From Collinsella sp. (GTDB lineage Bacteria; Actinomycetota; Coriobacteriia; Coriobacteriales; Coriobacteriaceae): DNA of 32,359 bases. The stretch covers positions 1 to 32,359 of the forward strand of contig DXZO01000020.1 in the NCBI GenBank assembly GCA_019419625.1, read 5' to 3'. Below the pieces are notes generated by a model. It had not been told where the DNA came from and ran no database searches. It saw nothing but the letters and a program-made list of their open reading frames with translations. This document shows, in pieces, positions 24,674-32,359 of this stretch. Position 1 is the first letter of the stretch; every line of letters begins with the position of its first letter. A program made the translations under genes and the position numbers.

Positions 24674-24703
24674 GGGGTCCCGCACACGTTTGTGCGGGAC
24701 CCC
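24674..24703. terminator. Strong 13-bp hairpin terminator shared by the kinase gene and the guaA remnant
   Basis: GGGGTCCCGCACA (24674-24686) pairs exactly with TGTGCGGGACCCC (24691-24703) around a CGTT loop. Read leftward it is followed by TTTCGTTTT, the form expected of the native terminator of the leftward guaA remnant. Read rightward only a weak pyrimidine tail (TCCCTGTC) follows, but it can still serve the kinase gene, whose stop lies 8 bases before it. Confidence 0.8.
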
Positions 24704-24739
24704 TCCCTGTCAATGCAATTCGTCCAAAAGAGTAGAAGC

Positions 24740-24814
24740 TTACTCCCACTCAACGGTGCCGACGGGCTTCGGCGTGAGGTCGTAGCACACGCGGCAGATA
24801 CCGGGGACCTCCCT
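24740..24814 (-). pseudogene. guaA: 3'-terminal remnant of guaA (GMP synthase)
   Basis: Read leftward, 24 codons and a TAA give a peptide ending ICRVCYDLTPKPVGTVEWE, the characteristic C-terminus of GMP synthase (RVxYDxTxKPxxTxEWE). Directly upstream of its first codon the frame hits a stop (TAA at 24815-24817) and the guaA likeness ends abruptly. The strong terminator at 24674-24703 follows it in the proper orientation. So only the extreme 3' end of guaA and its terminator are here. The guaA 3' end is a known attachment site of integrative elements, which suggests an att-type scar. A rearrangement junction is the alternative. Confidence 0.78.
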
Positions 24815-24851
24815 TTATACGTTCGGCACAATCGTAGGCGATACCCACAAA

Positions 24852-24879
24852 TTCCAGTCCCGAGCAACAAGAGTACAAT
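24852..24879 (+). promoter_or_regulatory. Possible promoter of the LuxR-type regulator
   Basis: TTCCAG (24852-24857) and TACAAT (24874-24879) with a 16-base spacer, ending about 35 bases before the ATG at 24915. The -10 box is good and the -35 box is weak. Confidence 0.4.
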
Positions 24880-24914
24880 TGCTGCTAGTGTTGCCAGCTG
24901 TTGGGAGATGGAAG

Positions 24915-25919
24915 ATGGACTGCGATGGCTACCCATGCGTTCCCATGCCGTTGATGTGCACCGCCTTTGTGCCGGGGCAGATTGACGCTGCGGTTGCAGG
25001 CATTTCCGACCCCGATTCACGCGCCATCGCCACGGCAGAAGCGCTGTACTTTCGCGGACAGGCCGCACTCGCCGCCAAGACAGCACGCCCCTATCTTGAC
25101 GCCACCGACCCCGCACTGCGCTATTCCGCATGCTTTATCTGCGGATATGCCAGTCTGTCGCTCAACCGTATCGCCGATGCCCGCCGTTGCCTTGCTGGCA
25201 TCCTCGATACGCCGGCCGACGAGGAATCACCCGCCGTCCACGCCACGCATATCCTGTTCGCCTCGGCCGCGAGCGTCCTGCTGCACTTGCCTTCCCCGTA
25301 TTCCGCCGAAGAGTTTTATCCGCTTGCGGCGCATCTGCCCGAAGGCCTGCGCCTGTTCGCCAGCTACGTGATGGCGCATGCCCTGTACCTGTGCGGCGAA
25401 TATGGCCGCAGTCTGGGCATGGCGGAAAACGCCCTGATCATGAAACAGGGAAGCTATCCCATCTCGGAACTGTTCCTGCACCTGGCAGCTTCTATGGCCT
25501 GCATGAGTCTCAAAGACGTCGACGCCGCAAGGACGCATTTCGGAGCTGCTTGGAGCATTGCGCGTCCCGACGGCCTTATCGAGCTCATCGGCGAGCACCA
25601 CGGCCTTTTACAGGGGCTCATCGAGGCGTGCCTAAAAACGCAATACCCCGACGATTTCGCTCGCATCATCGAGATCACATACCGCTTCAGCTACGGTTGG
25701 CGGCGCATCCACAACCCCGATTCGGGCGAGGACGTTGCCGACGATTTAACGACCACAGAGTTCACCATGGCCATGCTCGCCTGCCGCGGATGGACCAACG
25801 CTGAAATCGCACGCCATATGGGAGTATCGCCGGGCACCGTCAAAAACCGCCTATCCGGCGTATACGCAAAGCTTGGCATCGGCACACGCGCCGAGCTGGT
25901 CGCGCACATGTTGCGTTAG
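24915..25919 (+). CDS. LuxR-type transcriptional regulator with a helical-repeat sensor domain
   Basis: A 334-residue regulator. Residues about 20-260 are alanine-rich helices arranged like tetratricopeptide-type repeats (for example ALYFRGQAALAAKTARPYL and AHALYLCGEYGRSLGMAENAL). Residues about 268-334 are a LuxR/FixJ helix-turn-helix (LTTTEFTMAMLACRGWTNAE, then HMGVSPGTVKNRLSGVYAKL). No ATPase motif or receiver domain is present. The ATG at 24915 has GGGAG 7 bases upstream; the frame stays open 12 codons further, but without a ribosome site. The large surface-protein gene follows on the same strand and is the obvious candidate target, an inference from position only. Confidence 0.88.
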   Translation: MDCDGYPCVPMPLMCTAFVPGQIDAAVAGISDPDSRAIATAEALYFRGQAALAAKTARPYLDATDPALRYSACFICGYASLSLNRIADARRCLAGILDTPADEESPAVHATHILFASAASVLLHLPSPYSAEEFYPLAAHLPEGLRLFASYVMAHALYLCGEYGRSLGMAENALIMKQGSYPISELFLHLAASMACMSLKDVDAARTHFGAAWSIARPDGLIELIGEHHGLLQGLIEACLKTQYPDDFARIIEITYRFSYGWRRIHNPDSGEDVADDLTTTEFTMAMLACRGWTNAEIARHMGVSPGTVKNRLSGVYAKLGIGTRAELVAHMLR

Positions 25920-26074
25920 CGACCGGGCTGCCAAGCGCATCGAACGCGTTCCGGAACCCGGCGCTTCGCTCGATCAATTTGGACATTTTGACCCTTGAAC
26001 GGCACTACCGCCACGGGGCGCCTTCTCGCACAATTGGATTATTTCCACCGATATTTGCGGGATGGGAGCCCAAG

Positions 26075-29000
26075 ATGCTTGATCGCCGTTCGTTACTTGT
26101 TGCCGGAGCGTCCTCACTAGCGAGCATCATGTTGCCTCGCGTGCCGGGAAGCGAAAATGCCTTCCTGCTACCGTTCGCGCCCACCGCGGCCTATGCCGAC
26201 GAAAAAGACCCCTTCAGGGTGCTCGTTCTCTCGCGCACCATGTTTGGTGTGGTCGTGGTCGACGTCGCCAACAAGAATATGCCCATCAAGGGAGCGCAGG
26301 TCACGCTCACGTCGCGCTACGCCGCAGGCAAGCAGCTCGCCGCCACGACCGATGACGAAGGCACCGCCATCTTTGAGATTGCCTCGCTTTCGGAAGGCTA
26401 CGTAGACGAGGCAAAGCTCCTTGACGCGTACGACTTTAACGGCGGCATCTCCATTAGCATGGCGGGCTACCGCGATGTCGAGATTCCCCTTGCGCGTATC
26501 CAGGGCGGCACCGCCATAACCGCGCCCACGCGTCCGCTTTCCGACGGCGAGCCGTACTTCCGCCAGCTCACATTCGACGAATGGGACATCCAGTACGCTG
26601 AAGCCACGTTCATGGCATTGCCGAAGGACGACACGGCAAACGAGCAGCCCGATACGCACGCATTTACCGTGCAGGCTCATCTGCCGCAGGGCGGGCAGGC
26701 AACATTGCATATCAATAAAGTGATGCCCGCTGCGGGCAGCTCAACCGAAACCGTCACGCAGATTGGTCAGATCAAGGCCAGCGCATCGAGCGCGGATAAT
26801 CTGGCGACGTTCACACTCGAAGACAAGTTCCTCGATGCAGCGTCGAGCCTTCTGGAAGAAGGATGCAAGCTGCGCTTTGTCCTCGACTACCAGGACAAAA
26901 CCTACACGCTCTCCTCCCCCATGGCCGTTGTTACCGCGCCGGCGGCAAAGGCGGAATCCGGATCGACCACTATCGTCCCCACCACTATGGACCAAGAGAT
27001 CACTCCGTTTGATTTCCCCGCATCGTTTCCCGGCATCGGTGGTAATAAGTTCACGTGCTGGATGCCCTCGTTCCCCATTCTGTTCGATTTCTCGTTTGCC
27101 GGGTACGTACTGTTTGGCGGAGGATACAAACCAGCCAGCTATATGAACGATTCGGGCAACCCTGATCCGGAATACTGGAAGAAATCGCCGCGTGAGTCGG
27201 GCGCCAAGCAGGCAAACCGCTACCTCGACGAGATGGAGGGGAAGTGGAATCAGTACAAGAGTATGAGTGCCGGTTCGGGCACCGATCCAAGAAACACCAA
27301 GCTCCTTCGCCACCATTGCACGCCGCTGTTCACGATGGATATCGCCACACAGCTGTACGGCTCGCTCGCCTACGATTGGGTGGGCAAAACCTGGGGTAAC
27401 AACAACGACCCCGCATACGGCAATATTAAGGCCCTCTTCCAGGTAAGAACCGACCTCAATTGGACCGAGCAGTTTACCCTAGGACCGGTGCCATTTTTCC
27501 TAAACGTCAACCCCTGGGTGCTGGCAAAACTGGCGCTCGCCGTGGGTGCCCACACGCATGGCAGCGGCGCGGCGTTTTTCAAGAACATTTCGCTCGACTA
27601 TTCCAACACGTCGGGCTCGTTCACCATCCAGATCGGACTTGCCGTCACCTTTGGAGCCGGCGTTGCAGGCGTCGCTTCGTCCGCTGTGCGTGGCGCCGCA
27701 TCCCTCACACTGTTCATTGGATACGAGAAGGCGGACGGTCACCAGCTTCCGCGGCTGCGTGTAGGTGCAGACGTCGATGTCGATGTGATACTCCAGTTCG
27801 TAATGTTCAAGTGGACTACCAAGGCTTGGTCGGGATCGTGGCCCACGCTCATCGATTCGTGGAATATGTCGGTGAACAATGGCGACCAGTATGTACTCCA
27901 GCGCTCTGAGCTCGCATTGGGTGGAGATATGCCTTACACGCTGGATGCCCGCTTCGGCAAGACCGGCAACATCGAGGCAGGTGGTGTGCCGCAGTTTATC
28001 GCATCGGCCACCATCGTCACCAATTCCGAGCTGCTCGCACGCGCCGAGGTTGCAGCCGCCGCGATAAACATCGCGCCTACCGTACGCGATTGGGATCAAG
28101 CGGTCACGCGCATTGAGCTCGAGGCGGATTCAGAAAGCGACGACACGGGACAGATCGAGCATTTCGTCCATGCACTGGTAGAGAACGACGAAAACGCCGC
28201 GCCGATGTATGAGTACACCTACATCGGTCAGGCAACGAACGCCGTTGCGGACCCGAACGCCAATTCTGCCGGCGTGTCGGAGGACGAGCGTGGCGGCGTC
28301 AAACCCTCGAGCGACAACGTGCTGTTTTCCGGCGTGCTCAGCGAAGCCCACATGAAGCTAACGATGATTGCCGGCGTAGAATGCCTGTTCCGTATCGCCT
28401 CGGTGCGCTACGGCGACAATGGCCGCTCGCGCCTGGTGGTGCACACAAAGGCAAACGGCACGTGGTCCGCTCCCGCGCCCGTGGACTTTCCCCTTGGGTT
28501 TGGCGAGGGCGACGTGGAGCGCGACGGCATATACGATTACGACTTCGACGTGGTGGAATATGCGGACGGAAGAGAAAACCGGGACGCCTACGTGTTGCTG
28601 GTCTCGGGCGAGCGACGCGACGGCGATAGTACCCTTTTCGATACGGCAAGCACATCCGGCATACTGTCCGTCGTGCGCCTGCGCATAAGCAACGACGGAG
28701 TTCGCGTGGTGTCGCATACGTCATGGCGCAGCATCTCGCGCGGCCGCTTGCAAGAGGATGGCTACCATTGCCTGCAGTGCCCGCGTATCACGGTGGGCAA
28801 GACGCTGGTCGACGGGCGCCTGTCGGGTGCCTACCTCCACCGCCGCGGAACCACCGCAGAAAAGGCGCTCGGCAGCGAGGCTGAGGTTGCGCTGGAGTGC
28901 TTCACCCTGTGGTCGGACGTTTCGGGCGACAGCCTGACGTTCCGCCAAGTTCTCCGCTTTCCGCAGGCACCGTCGAGTATCGAGCTGGGCGAGCCCGAAA

Positions 29001-30442
29001 ATATCAACGGCAAAATGGTGGTGCCCGTTGCGTACGAGACCGCAGACGGCTGCGGCTGCGCATCGTACGCCGTGATTGGCCAGTCCATTGCGGGCTGGGG
29101 CGTTATGTCACCAGACGCCACGGTACCCCGTGCGGTGCCGTGGCCACAACATTCGGGCTTTTTGGCAACCGTCAACGAGCAACTGCAGCATGTTACTTGG
29201 ACGCGAGGTGCATCGGCATTTGCAACGCAGCCCGTGGGTGCCGCAGGCTGTGGCCCGGCATCGTTTAGCGTGAGCAACAACGGCAGGTGCGTGCTCTATG
29301 TAGAGAACACCGATGGCAAGGTGGGACAAACCTACGACGAAGAAGGCAACCCGGTAGCAGTGATGGGCAAGCACTTCCGCATCTTCGCCAGCACCTTGGC
29401 AGGCGATCTGTTCACGGAGCCGTTCGTGATGTGCGAGCTGGACCATCCCGTCGATCAGATAACGACATTTTTGACGTCGGGAGGCATGCTCTCCGCGCTC
29501 GCCACGCACATTGTGAGCGCGGAGAAGAGCGAGGCAGAGCTGCACGGTATCGAAGTGCCTCTGGTGGCGTGTGCCACTCCGACGGGCGCGGTCGCTACCT
29601 CGGGCGCGGTGGTGCCCGGAGCAGCAGGCGAATCCTTCATGGTCACGGTGCGAAACGACGGCAACACCTTGCTGACTGCCGGCACGATCGATCTGTACCG
29701 AGAGGGCTCCAGCCAACCGTTCTCCAGCGCATCCATCGGATTCGGAGCGAACGTACGCATGGCTTCGATCTACGATCCAGAGCTTGCCGAGGATGCTTCG
29801 ACCAATGATATGGCACGCGTGAAGTACGCGCTCGAGACGCTGGGCGCACGTTTTGCGACGCACCCGCTGGTAGCCGACAACGGCAACGCCGTGCTGGCAC
29901 CGGGCTGCACGGCACAGTTCCGCATGAGCTTCGCCATCCCCGAGAGTTGGAGCGACGAAGTGGGCAAACGCGTAACGCTGTATGCGAAGGCACGTAATCT
30001 GGTGGCGCTCGATCCCATAACGCTCGAGGAAATTCGACCGGGCGCAAACTCGGCGCTGGGTGCCGTACTGCACGAGCTTCATGTGCCCGACGCGGCATGC
30101 GAACGCTCAGAAGCTCAGGTCGGTGTATGCGACAGCGCGGATACGACAGGACTTCACGACGCCCCGATGACAGCAGACGGCGATGGTGGTTCGAGTGGCG
30201 GCGGTGCTGACGAGGGCGGCGGCTCCGGCGGAAGCAGCTCCGGCAGTGGCAAGGACCACGGCAATAACAAGCGCTCCGGAAAAGCGGGTGCGCTTGCGGG
30301 CACGGGCGATGTCAACGCTCCCCTTACGGCAGCCGCTGCAGCACTCGCCGCGGCAGGCGCCGGCCTCGTCGCCTACAGCGCCCGCCGCACGGCGGTCGAA
30401 AAAGACACCGCCAATGAGGACAATTCGGATAGGACTCGCTAG
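26075..30442 (+). CDS. Large secreted surface protein with a LAxTG-type cell-wall anchor
   Basis: A 1455-residue protein of unknown function. The N-terminus MLDRRSLLVAGASSLASI contains a twin-arginine-like pair, with likely cleavage after Ala41 (AYA|DEK). Residues about 48-110 resemble a carboxypeptidase-regulatory/Cna-B-like beta-sandwich (MPIKGAQVTLTSR, then TTDDEGTAIFEIASL). The long middle is aromatic- and Asp/Gly-rich, strand-like and without a recognised catalytic motif. After a Gly/Ser-rich linker (about 1360-1400), a sorting signal LAGTGD (1407-1412) is followed by a hydrophobic span (about 1417-1435), an RR pair and a polar tail. LAxTG is the motif type of class E sortases in actinobacteria. 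The ATG at 26075 has GGGAG 6 bases upstream; the frame opens 32 codons earlier without support. An adhesin, transport-associated or polymer-binding role is possible but unproven. Confidence 0.85.
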   Translation: MLDRRSLLVAGASSLASIMLPRVPGSENAFLLPFAPTAAYADEKDPFRVLVLSRTMFGVVVVDVANKNMPIKGAQVTLTSRYAAGKQLAATTDDEGTAIFEIASLSEGYVDEAKLLDAYDFNGGISISMAGYRDVEIPLARIQGGTAITAPTRPLSDGEPYFRQLTFDEWDIQYAEATFMALPKDDTANEQPDTHAFTVQAHLPQGGQATLHINKVMPAAGSSTETVTQIGQIKASASSADNLATFTLEDKFLDAASSLLEEGCKLRFVLDYQDKTYTLSSPMAVVTAPAAKAESGSTTIVPTTMDQEITPFDFPASFPGIGGNKFTCWMPSFPILFDFSFAGYVLFGGGYKPASYMNDSGNPDPEYWKKSPRESGAKQANRYLDEMEGKWNQYKSMSAGSGTDPRNTKLLRHHCTPLFTMDIATQLYGSLAYDWVGKTWGNNNDPAYGNIKALFQVRTDLNWTEQFTLGPVPFFLNVNPWVLAKLALAVGAHTHGSGAAFFKNISLDYSNTSGSFTIQIGLAVTFGAGVAGVASSAVRGAASLTLFIGYEKADGHQLPRLRVGADVDVDVILQFVMFKWTTKAWSGSWPTLIDSWNMSVNNGDQYVLQRSELALGGDMPYTLDARFGKTGNIEAGGVPQFIASATIVTNSELLARAEVAAAAINIAPTVRDWDQAVTRIELEADSESDDTGQIEHFVHALVENDENAAPMYEYTYIGQATNAVADPNANSAGVSEDERGGVKPSSDNVLFSGVLSEAHMKLTMIAGVECLFRIASVRYGDNGRSRLVVHTKANGTWSAPAPVDFPLGFGEGDVERDGIYDYDFDVVEYADGRENRDAYVLLVSGERRDGDSTLFDTASTSGILSVVRLRISNDGVRVVSHTSWRSISRGRLQEDGYHCLQCPRITVGKTLVDGRLSGAYLHRRGTTAEKALGSEAEVALECFTLWSDVSGDSLTFRQVLRFPQAPSSIELGEPENINGKMVVPVAYETADGCGCASYAVIGQSIAGWGVMSPDATVPRAVPWPQHSGFLATVNEQLQHVTWTRGASAFATQPVGAAGCGPASFSVSNNGRCVLYVENTDGKVGQTYDEEGNPVAVMGKHFRIFASTLAGDLFTEPFVMCELDHPVDQITTFLTSGGMLSALATHIVSAEKSEAELHGIEVPLVACATPTGAVATSGAVVPGAAGESFMVTVRNDGNTLLTAGTIDLYREGSSQPFSSASIGFGANVRMASIYDPELAEDASTNDMARVKYALETLGARFATHPLVADNGNAVLAPGCTAQFRMSFAIPESWSDEVGKRVTLYAKARNLVALDPITLEEIRPGANSALGAVLHELHVPDAACERSEAQVGVCDSADTTGLHDAPMTADGDGGSSGGGADEGGGSGGSSSGSGKDHGNNKRSGKAGALAGTGDVNAPLTAAAAALAAAGAGLVAYSARRTAVEKDTANEDNSDRTR

Positions 30443-30491
30443 CTCCTAGTTACTTTTGTGAGAGGCGCCGACTCGGCTCATCGAACATCAA

Positions 30492-30527
30492 AATGGGCTG
30501 GTTCTGAATACCCAGAGCCAGCCCATT
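30492..30527. terminator. 15-bp hairpin between convergent genes
   Basis: AATGGGCTGGTTCTG (30492-30506) pairs with CAGAGCCAGCCCATT (30513-30527), with one G-T type mismatch and a 6-base loop. It lies between the surface-protein gene and the convergent acetyltransferase gene. Only a short T-run follows on the leftward reading, so it is a probable bidirectional terminator. Confidence 0.6.
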
Positions 30528-30617
30528 GCGCATTAGATGTCGCCAGCGGAGTCGAGCTCGGCTTCCTCGCCCCGCATTCCACCGAGGACAGTGGAGCACT
30601 ATCGTTTAAGGGCTTCG

Positions 30618-31178
30618 TTATTGTTCGATGGTCTTCTTGACGACTGCGGGGACGCCTGCCGCCACCACGTTGTCCGGAAGGTCTTCCGTCACGACGCTGC
30701 CCGCGGCAATTACGCAACCGCTGCCGATGGTAGCTCCCTGCAGCACTGACACGTTCGCGCCAAACCAGCAGTTATCGCCGACAACGATGGGCAGAGCCTT
30801 CTCGAGACCCAAGTTGCGGTCCTTTGCCTTTAGGGGGTGCGAAGCGGTGTAGAAGCCGCAAAACGGCCCGATAAACACGTTGCCACCAAAGGTGATAGAG
30901 CCGCCGTCCATAAAGTAGCAGCCATGGTTTACAAAACAGCCCTCACCAAAGGTCGTCTTGCTCCCGTAGTCAAAGCAGGCAGGCGAAAGGGCCGTCAGCC
31001 CCCCGGGAAGATCGGTATCGAGCAAGGACTTCAAAGCATCGAGCTGTGCGTCGCTTCCAGGTTTTGCCATATTAAAGTCATAGCAGAGCGCCTCCGCCTT
31101 CGCGCGTTGCGCCAGGAGCTCCTCGTCAAAGTTGGCATCATGCCACTCACCGCGCTCCATCTTCTCTTTCTCGGTCAT
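30618..31178 (-). CDS. Maltose/galactoside O-acetyltransferase-like enzyme (hexapeptide repeat)
   Basis: A 186-residue trimeric left-handed beta-helix acetyltransferase of the Maa/LacA/NodL group, which moves acetyl from acetyl-CoA to a sugar hydroxyl. The N-terminus carries the family's ERGEWHDANFDEEL helix. The catalytic histidine is His114 in YTASHPLKA. Hexapeptide repeats follow (NCWFGANVSVLQGATIGSGCVIAAGSVV), then the closing VVAAGVPAVV. Length is normal. The ATG is preceded by GAGGGGG. It stands alone between a hairpin on its 3' side and a divergent topoisomerase gene. The natural acceptor sugar is unknown. Confidence 0.92.
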   Translation of the reverse strand: MTEKEKMERGEWHDANFDEELLAQRAKAEALCYDFNMAKPGSDAQLDALKSLLDTDLPGGLTALSPACFDYGSKTTFGEGCFVNHGCYFMDGGSITFGGNVFIGPFCGFYTASHPLKAKDRNLGLEKALPIVVGDNCWFGANVSVLQGATIGSGCVIAAGSVVTEDLPDNVVAAGVPAVVKKTIEQ

Positions 31179-31412
31179 TGCGCCCCCTCAAACAACATGC
31201 AGTCTTGATGCGGCAATTCTACCAGCCGATAAGCCACGGTTTTAACACGAGCACCACACCGCGCAGGGAATGACCGCAGAAGCCAAAGGTGCCCGACTCC
31301 GAACGATTGTTCGATGGATTTCGTGTTGGGTGGAATCGCCCAAGGGCTGGGCTATGCTACCTTGACTATCTATATGACTTAAACGCAGCAAAGGAGCACC
31401 GAGAGAGCGAGT

Positions 31413-32359
31413 ATGGCAAAAAACACCGCAAACTATGGTAACGACAGTATCCGCCAGCTCAAGGACGAGGAACGCGTACGCCTGCGCCCCGCCGTCATCT
31501 TTGGCTCGGACGGACTCGATGGCTGCGCGCATGCTGCCTTCGAGATCCTGTCCAACGCCGTTGACGAGGCACGCCAGGGCTACGGCAAACTTATCACCCT
31601 TACCGCCTTTCGCGATGGCTCCATTCAGGTAGAGGATAACGGCCGTGGCTGCCCGCTCGACTGGAACCCTTCCGAAAAGCGCTTTAACTGGGAACTCGTC
31701 TTTTGCGAGCTCTACGCCGGCGGCAAATACAATAACAACCAGGGCGGCGACTACGACTTCTCACTCGGCACCAACGGCCTGGGCTCGTGCGCGACCCAGT
31801 ACGCTTCCGAGTACATGGACGTCACGGTTTGGCGTGACGGTAACAAGTACTCCCTGCACTTTAAAAAGGGTAAGGTCGTCGGCGCCAAAAAGAAGGCGCT
31901 CGAGATTGAGCCCAGCGACGAGGACCGCACCGGCACCACCATCAAGTGGCGCCCCGATCTTGAGGTCTTTACCTCCATCAGCATCCCCCACGAGTGGTAT
32001 CGCGAGACCATGCGCCGCCAGGCCGTGGTCAACGCCAACGTTACCTTCCGCCTGCGCATTGAGGGCGACGATGGCGAGTTTTCCGAAGAGGACTTTTGCT
32101 ATCCCAAGGGCATTGAGGACTACGTGCTCGAGAAGGTCGGCGCCGACTACCTCACCGAGCCCTTCTTTATCGAGGCCGACCGCCGCGGTCGCGACCGCGA
32201 GGACCTGCCAGACTACAACGTCAAGATCACCGCGTGCATGTGCTTCTCGCGCACCTTCATGATGCAGGAGTACTACCACAACTCGTCATGGCTCGAGAAC
32301 GGCGGTTCGCCCGAAAAGGCCGCCCGTAGTGCTCTGACCAGCGCCATCGATGCCTACAT
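31413..32359 (+). CDS. Type II DNA topoisomerase subunit B (divergent GyrB/ParE), N-terminal part
   Basis: The first 315 codons of a GHKL-ATPase topoisomerase subunit; it runs off the right edge. Visible are RLRPAVIFGSDGL, the N-box FEILSNAVDEARQGYG (Asn and Glu for Mg-ATP), EDNGRGCPLDW, LVFCELYAGGKYN, and the glycine loop SLGTNGLGSCATQYASEYMD. The start of the transducer domain follows from about residue 215. The wording of these motifs (FGSDGL...HAAFEILSN, GTNGLGSCATQY) differs from classical GyrB (which has GLHGVG and VVNALS). It matches the divergent GyrB/ParE type of clostridia and related anaerobes. A ParC/GyrA-like partner should follow outside the window. Upstream, TATGCT (31353-31358) with a weak GTGGAA 17 bases before it may be the promoter. 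The ribosome site is indistinct: AAAGGAG is 17 bases away. Confidence 0.88.
   Translation, partial: MAKNTANYGNDSIRQLKDEERVRLRPAVIFGSDGLDGCAHAAFEILSNAVDEARQGYGKLITLTAFRDGSIQVEDNGRGCPLDWNPSEKRFNWELVFCELYAGGKYNNNQGGDYDFSLGTNGLGSCATQYASEYMDVTVWRDGNKYSLHFKKGKVVGAKKKALEIEPSDEDRTGTTIKWRPDLEVFTSISIPHEWYRETMRRQAVVNANVTFRLRIEGDDGEFSEEDFCYPKGIEDYVLEKVGADYLTEPFFIEADRRGRDREDLPDYNVKITACMCFSRTFMMQEYYHNSSWLENGGSPEKAARSALTSAIDAY

Noticed and set aside
24879..24914. Upstream extension of the LuxR-type regulator
   Set aside because: No ribosome site and it overlaps the likely promoter; the ATG at 24915 is well supported.
24815..24914. A longer guaA remnant reaching toward the LuxR gene
   Set aside because: The frame has a stop at 24815-24817 and no GMP-synthase-like residues can be read beyond it in any frame.
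29108..30082. A 324-codon minus-strand frame inside the surface-protein gene
   Set aside because: Shadow of a gene with a clear signal peptide and anchor; it has no ribosome site.
1..32359. CRISPR arrays, tRNA or rRNA genes, complete insertion sequences
   Set aside because: No regularly spaced repeats, cloverleaf sequences, rRNA cores or transposase motifs were found on reading both strands.

Overview
The window looks like chromosomal DNA of a high-GC anaerobic gut actinobacterium. The best guess is Coriobacteriia, probably Collinsella or a close relative. This is inferred from the GC-rich third codon positions, GTG and TTG starts, a LAxTG-type sorting signal, a Firmicutes-like divergent GyrB/ParE, a CD1871A-like CXXC microprotein, and palindromic repeats of the TGTGACAAAGGGAC and TTGGGGACGT types. 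No marker in the window proves the genus. No tRNA, rRNA, CRISPR array, phage or complete insertion sequence was seen.

Positions 1-8100 hold housekeeping and small regulatory genes: the start of a leftward membrane protein, a hybrid sensor kinase with two solute-binding domains, a flavin (PPOX) protein, a MalY/PatB-type PLP enzyme, the tRNA methyltransferase TrmO, an unusual HTH/zinc-ribbon/TipAS regulator, a glutaredoxin and a tRNA-dihydrouridine synthase. Two copies of a TTGGGGACGT inverted repeat lie between genes.

Positions 8170-14340 are a leftward cation-transport locus: a divergent, N-terminally short MgtA-family P-type ATPase, a winged-helix regulator with no receiver domain, a terminator, a structured-looking leader, a full-length MgtA, and a 51-residue single-span membrane protein 30 bases behind MgtA. 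This module is the most interesting system in the window.

Positions 14340-17240 are an accessory patch. It contains a decayed partial copy of the neighbouring membrane-protein gene, a 168-bp long palindrome, a DUF3592-like protein and a 377-residue membrane protein of unknown function. Positions 17236-20490 encode a MacB-like ABC ATPase-permease fusion. Palindromic repeats flank both of its ends.

Positions 20700-24700 hold a redox module read leftward (a 48-residue CXXC microprotein, a membrane polyferredoxin and a TlpA-like lipoprotein) and a divergent OmpR/EnvZ-type two-component pair that probably controls it. Directly after the kinase is a 24-codon remnant of the 3' end of guaA with its terminator, a possible integration scar.

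Positions 24900-32359 carry a LuxR-type regulator, a 1455-residue secreted, probably sortase-anchored surface protein, a maltose-acetyltransferase-like enzyme, and the start of a divergent type II topoisomerase B subunit that runs off the window.
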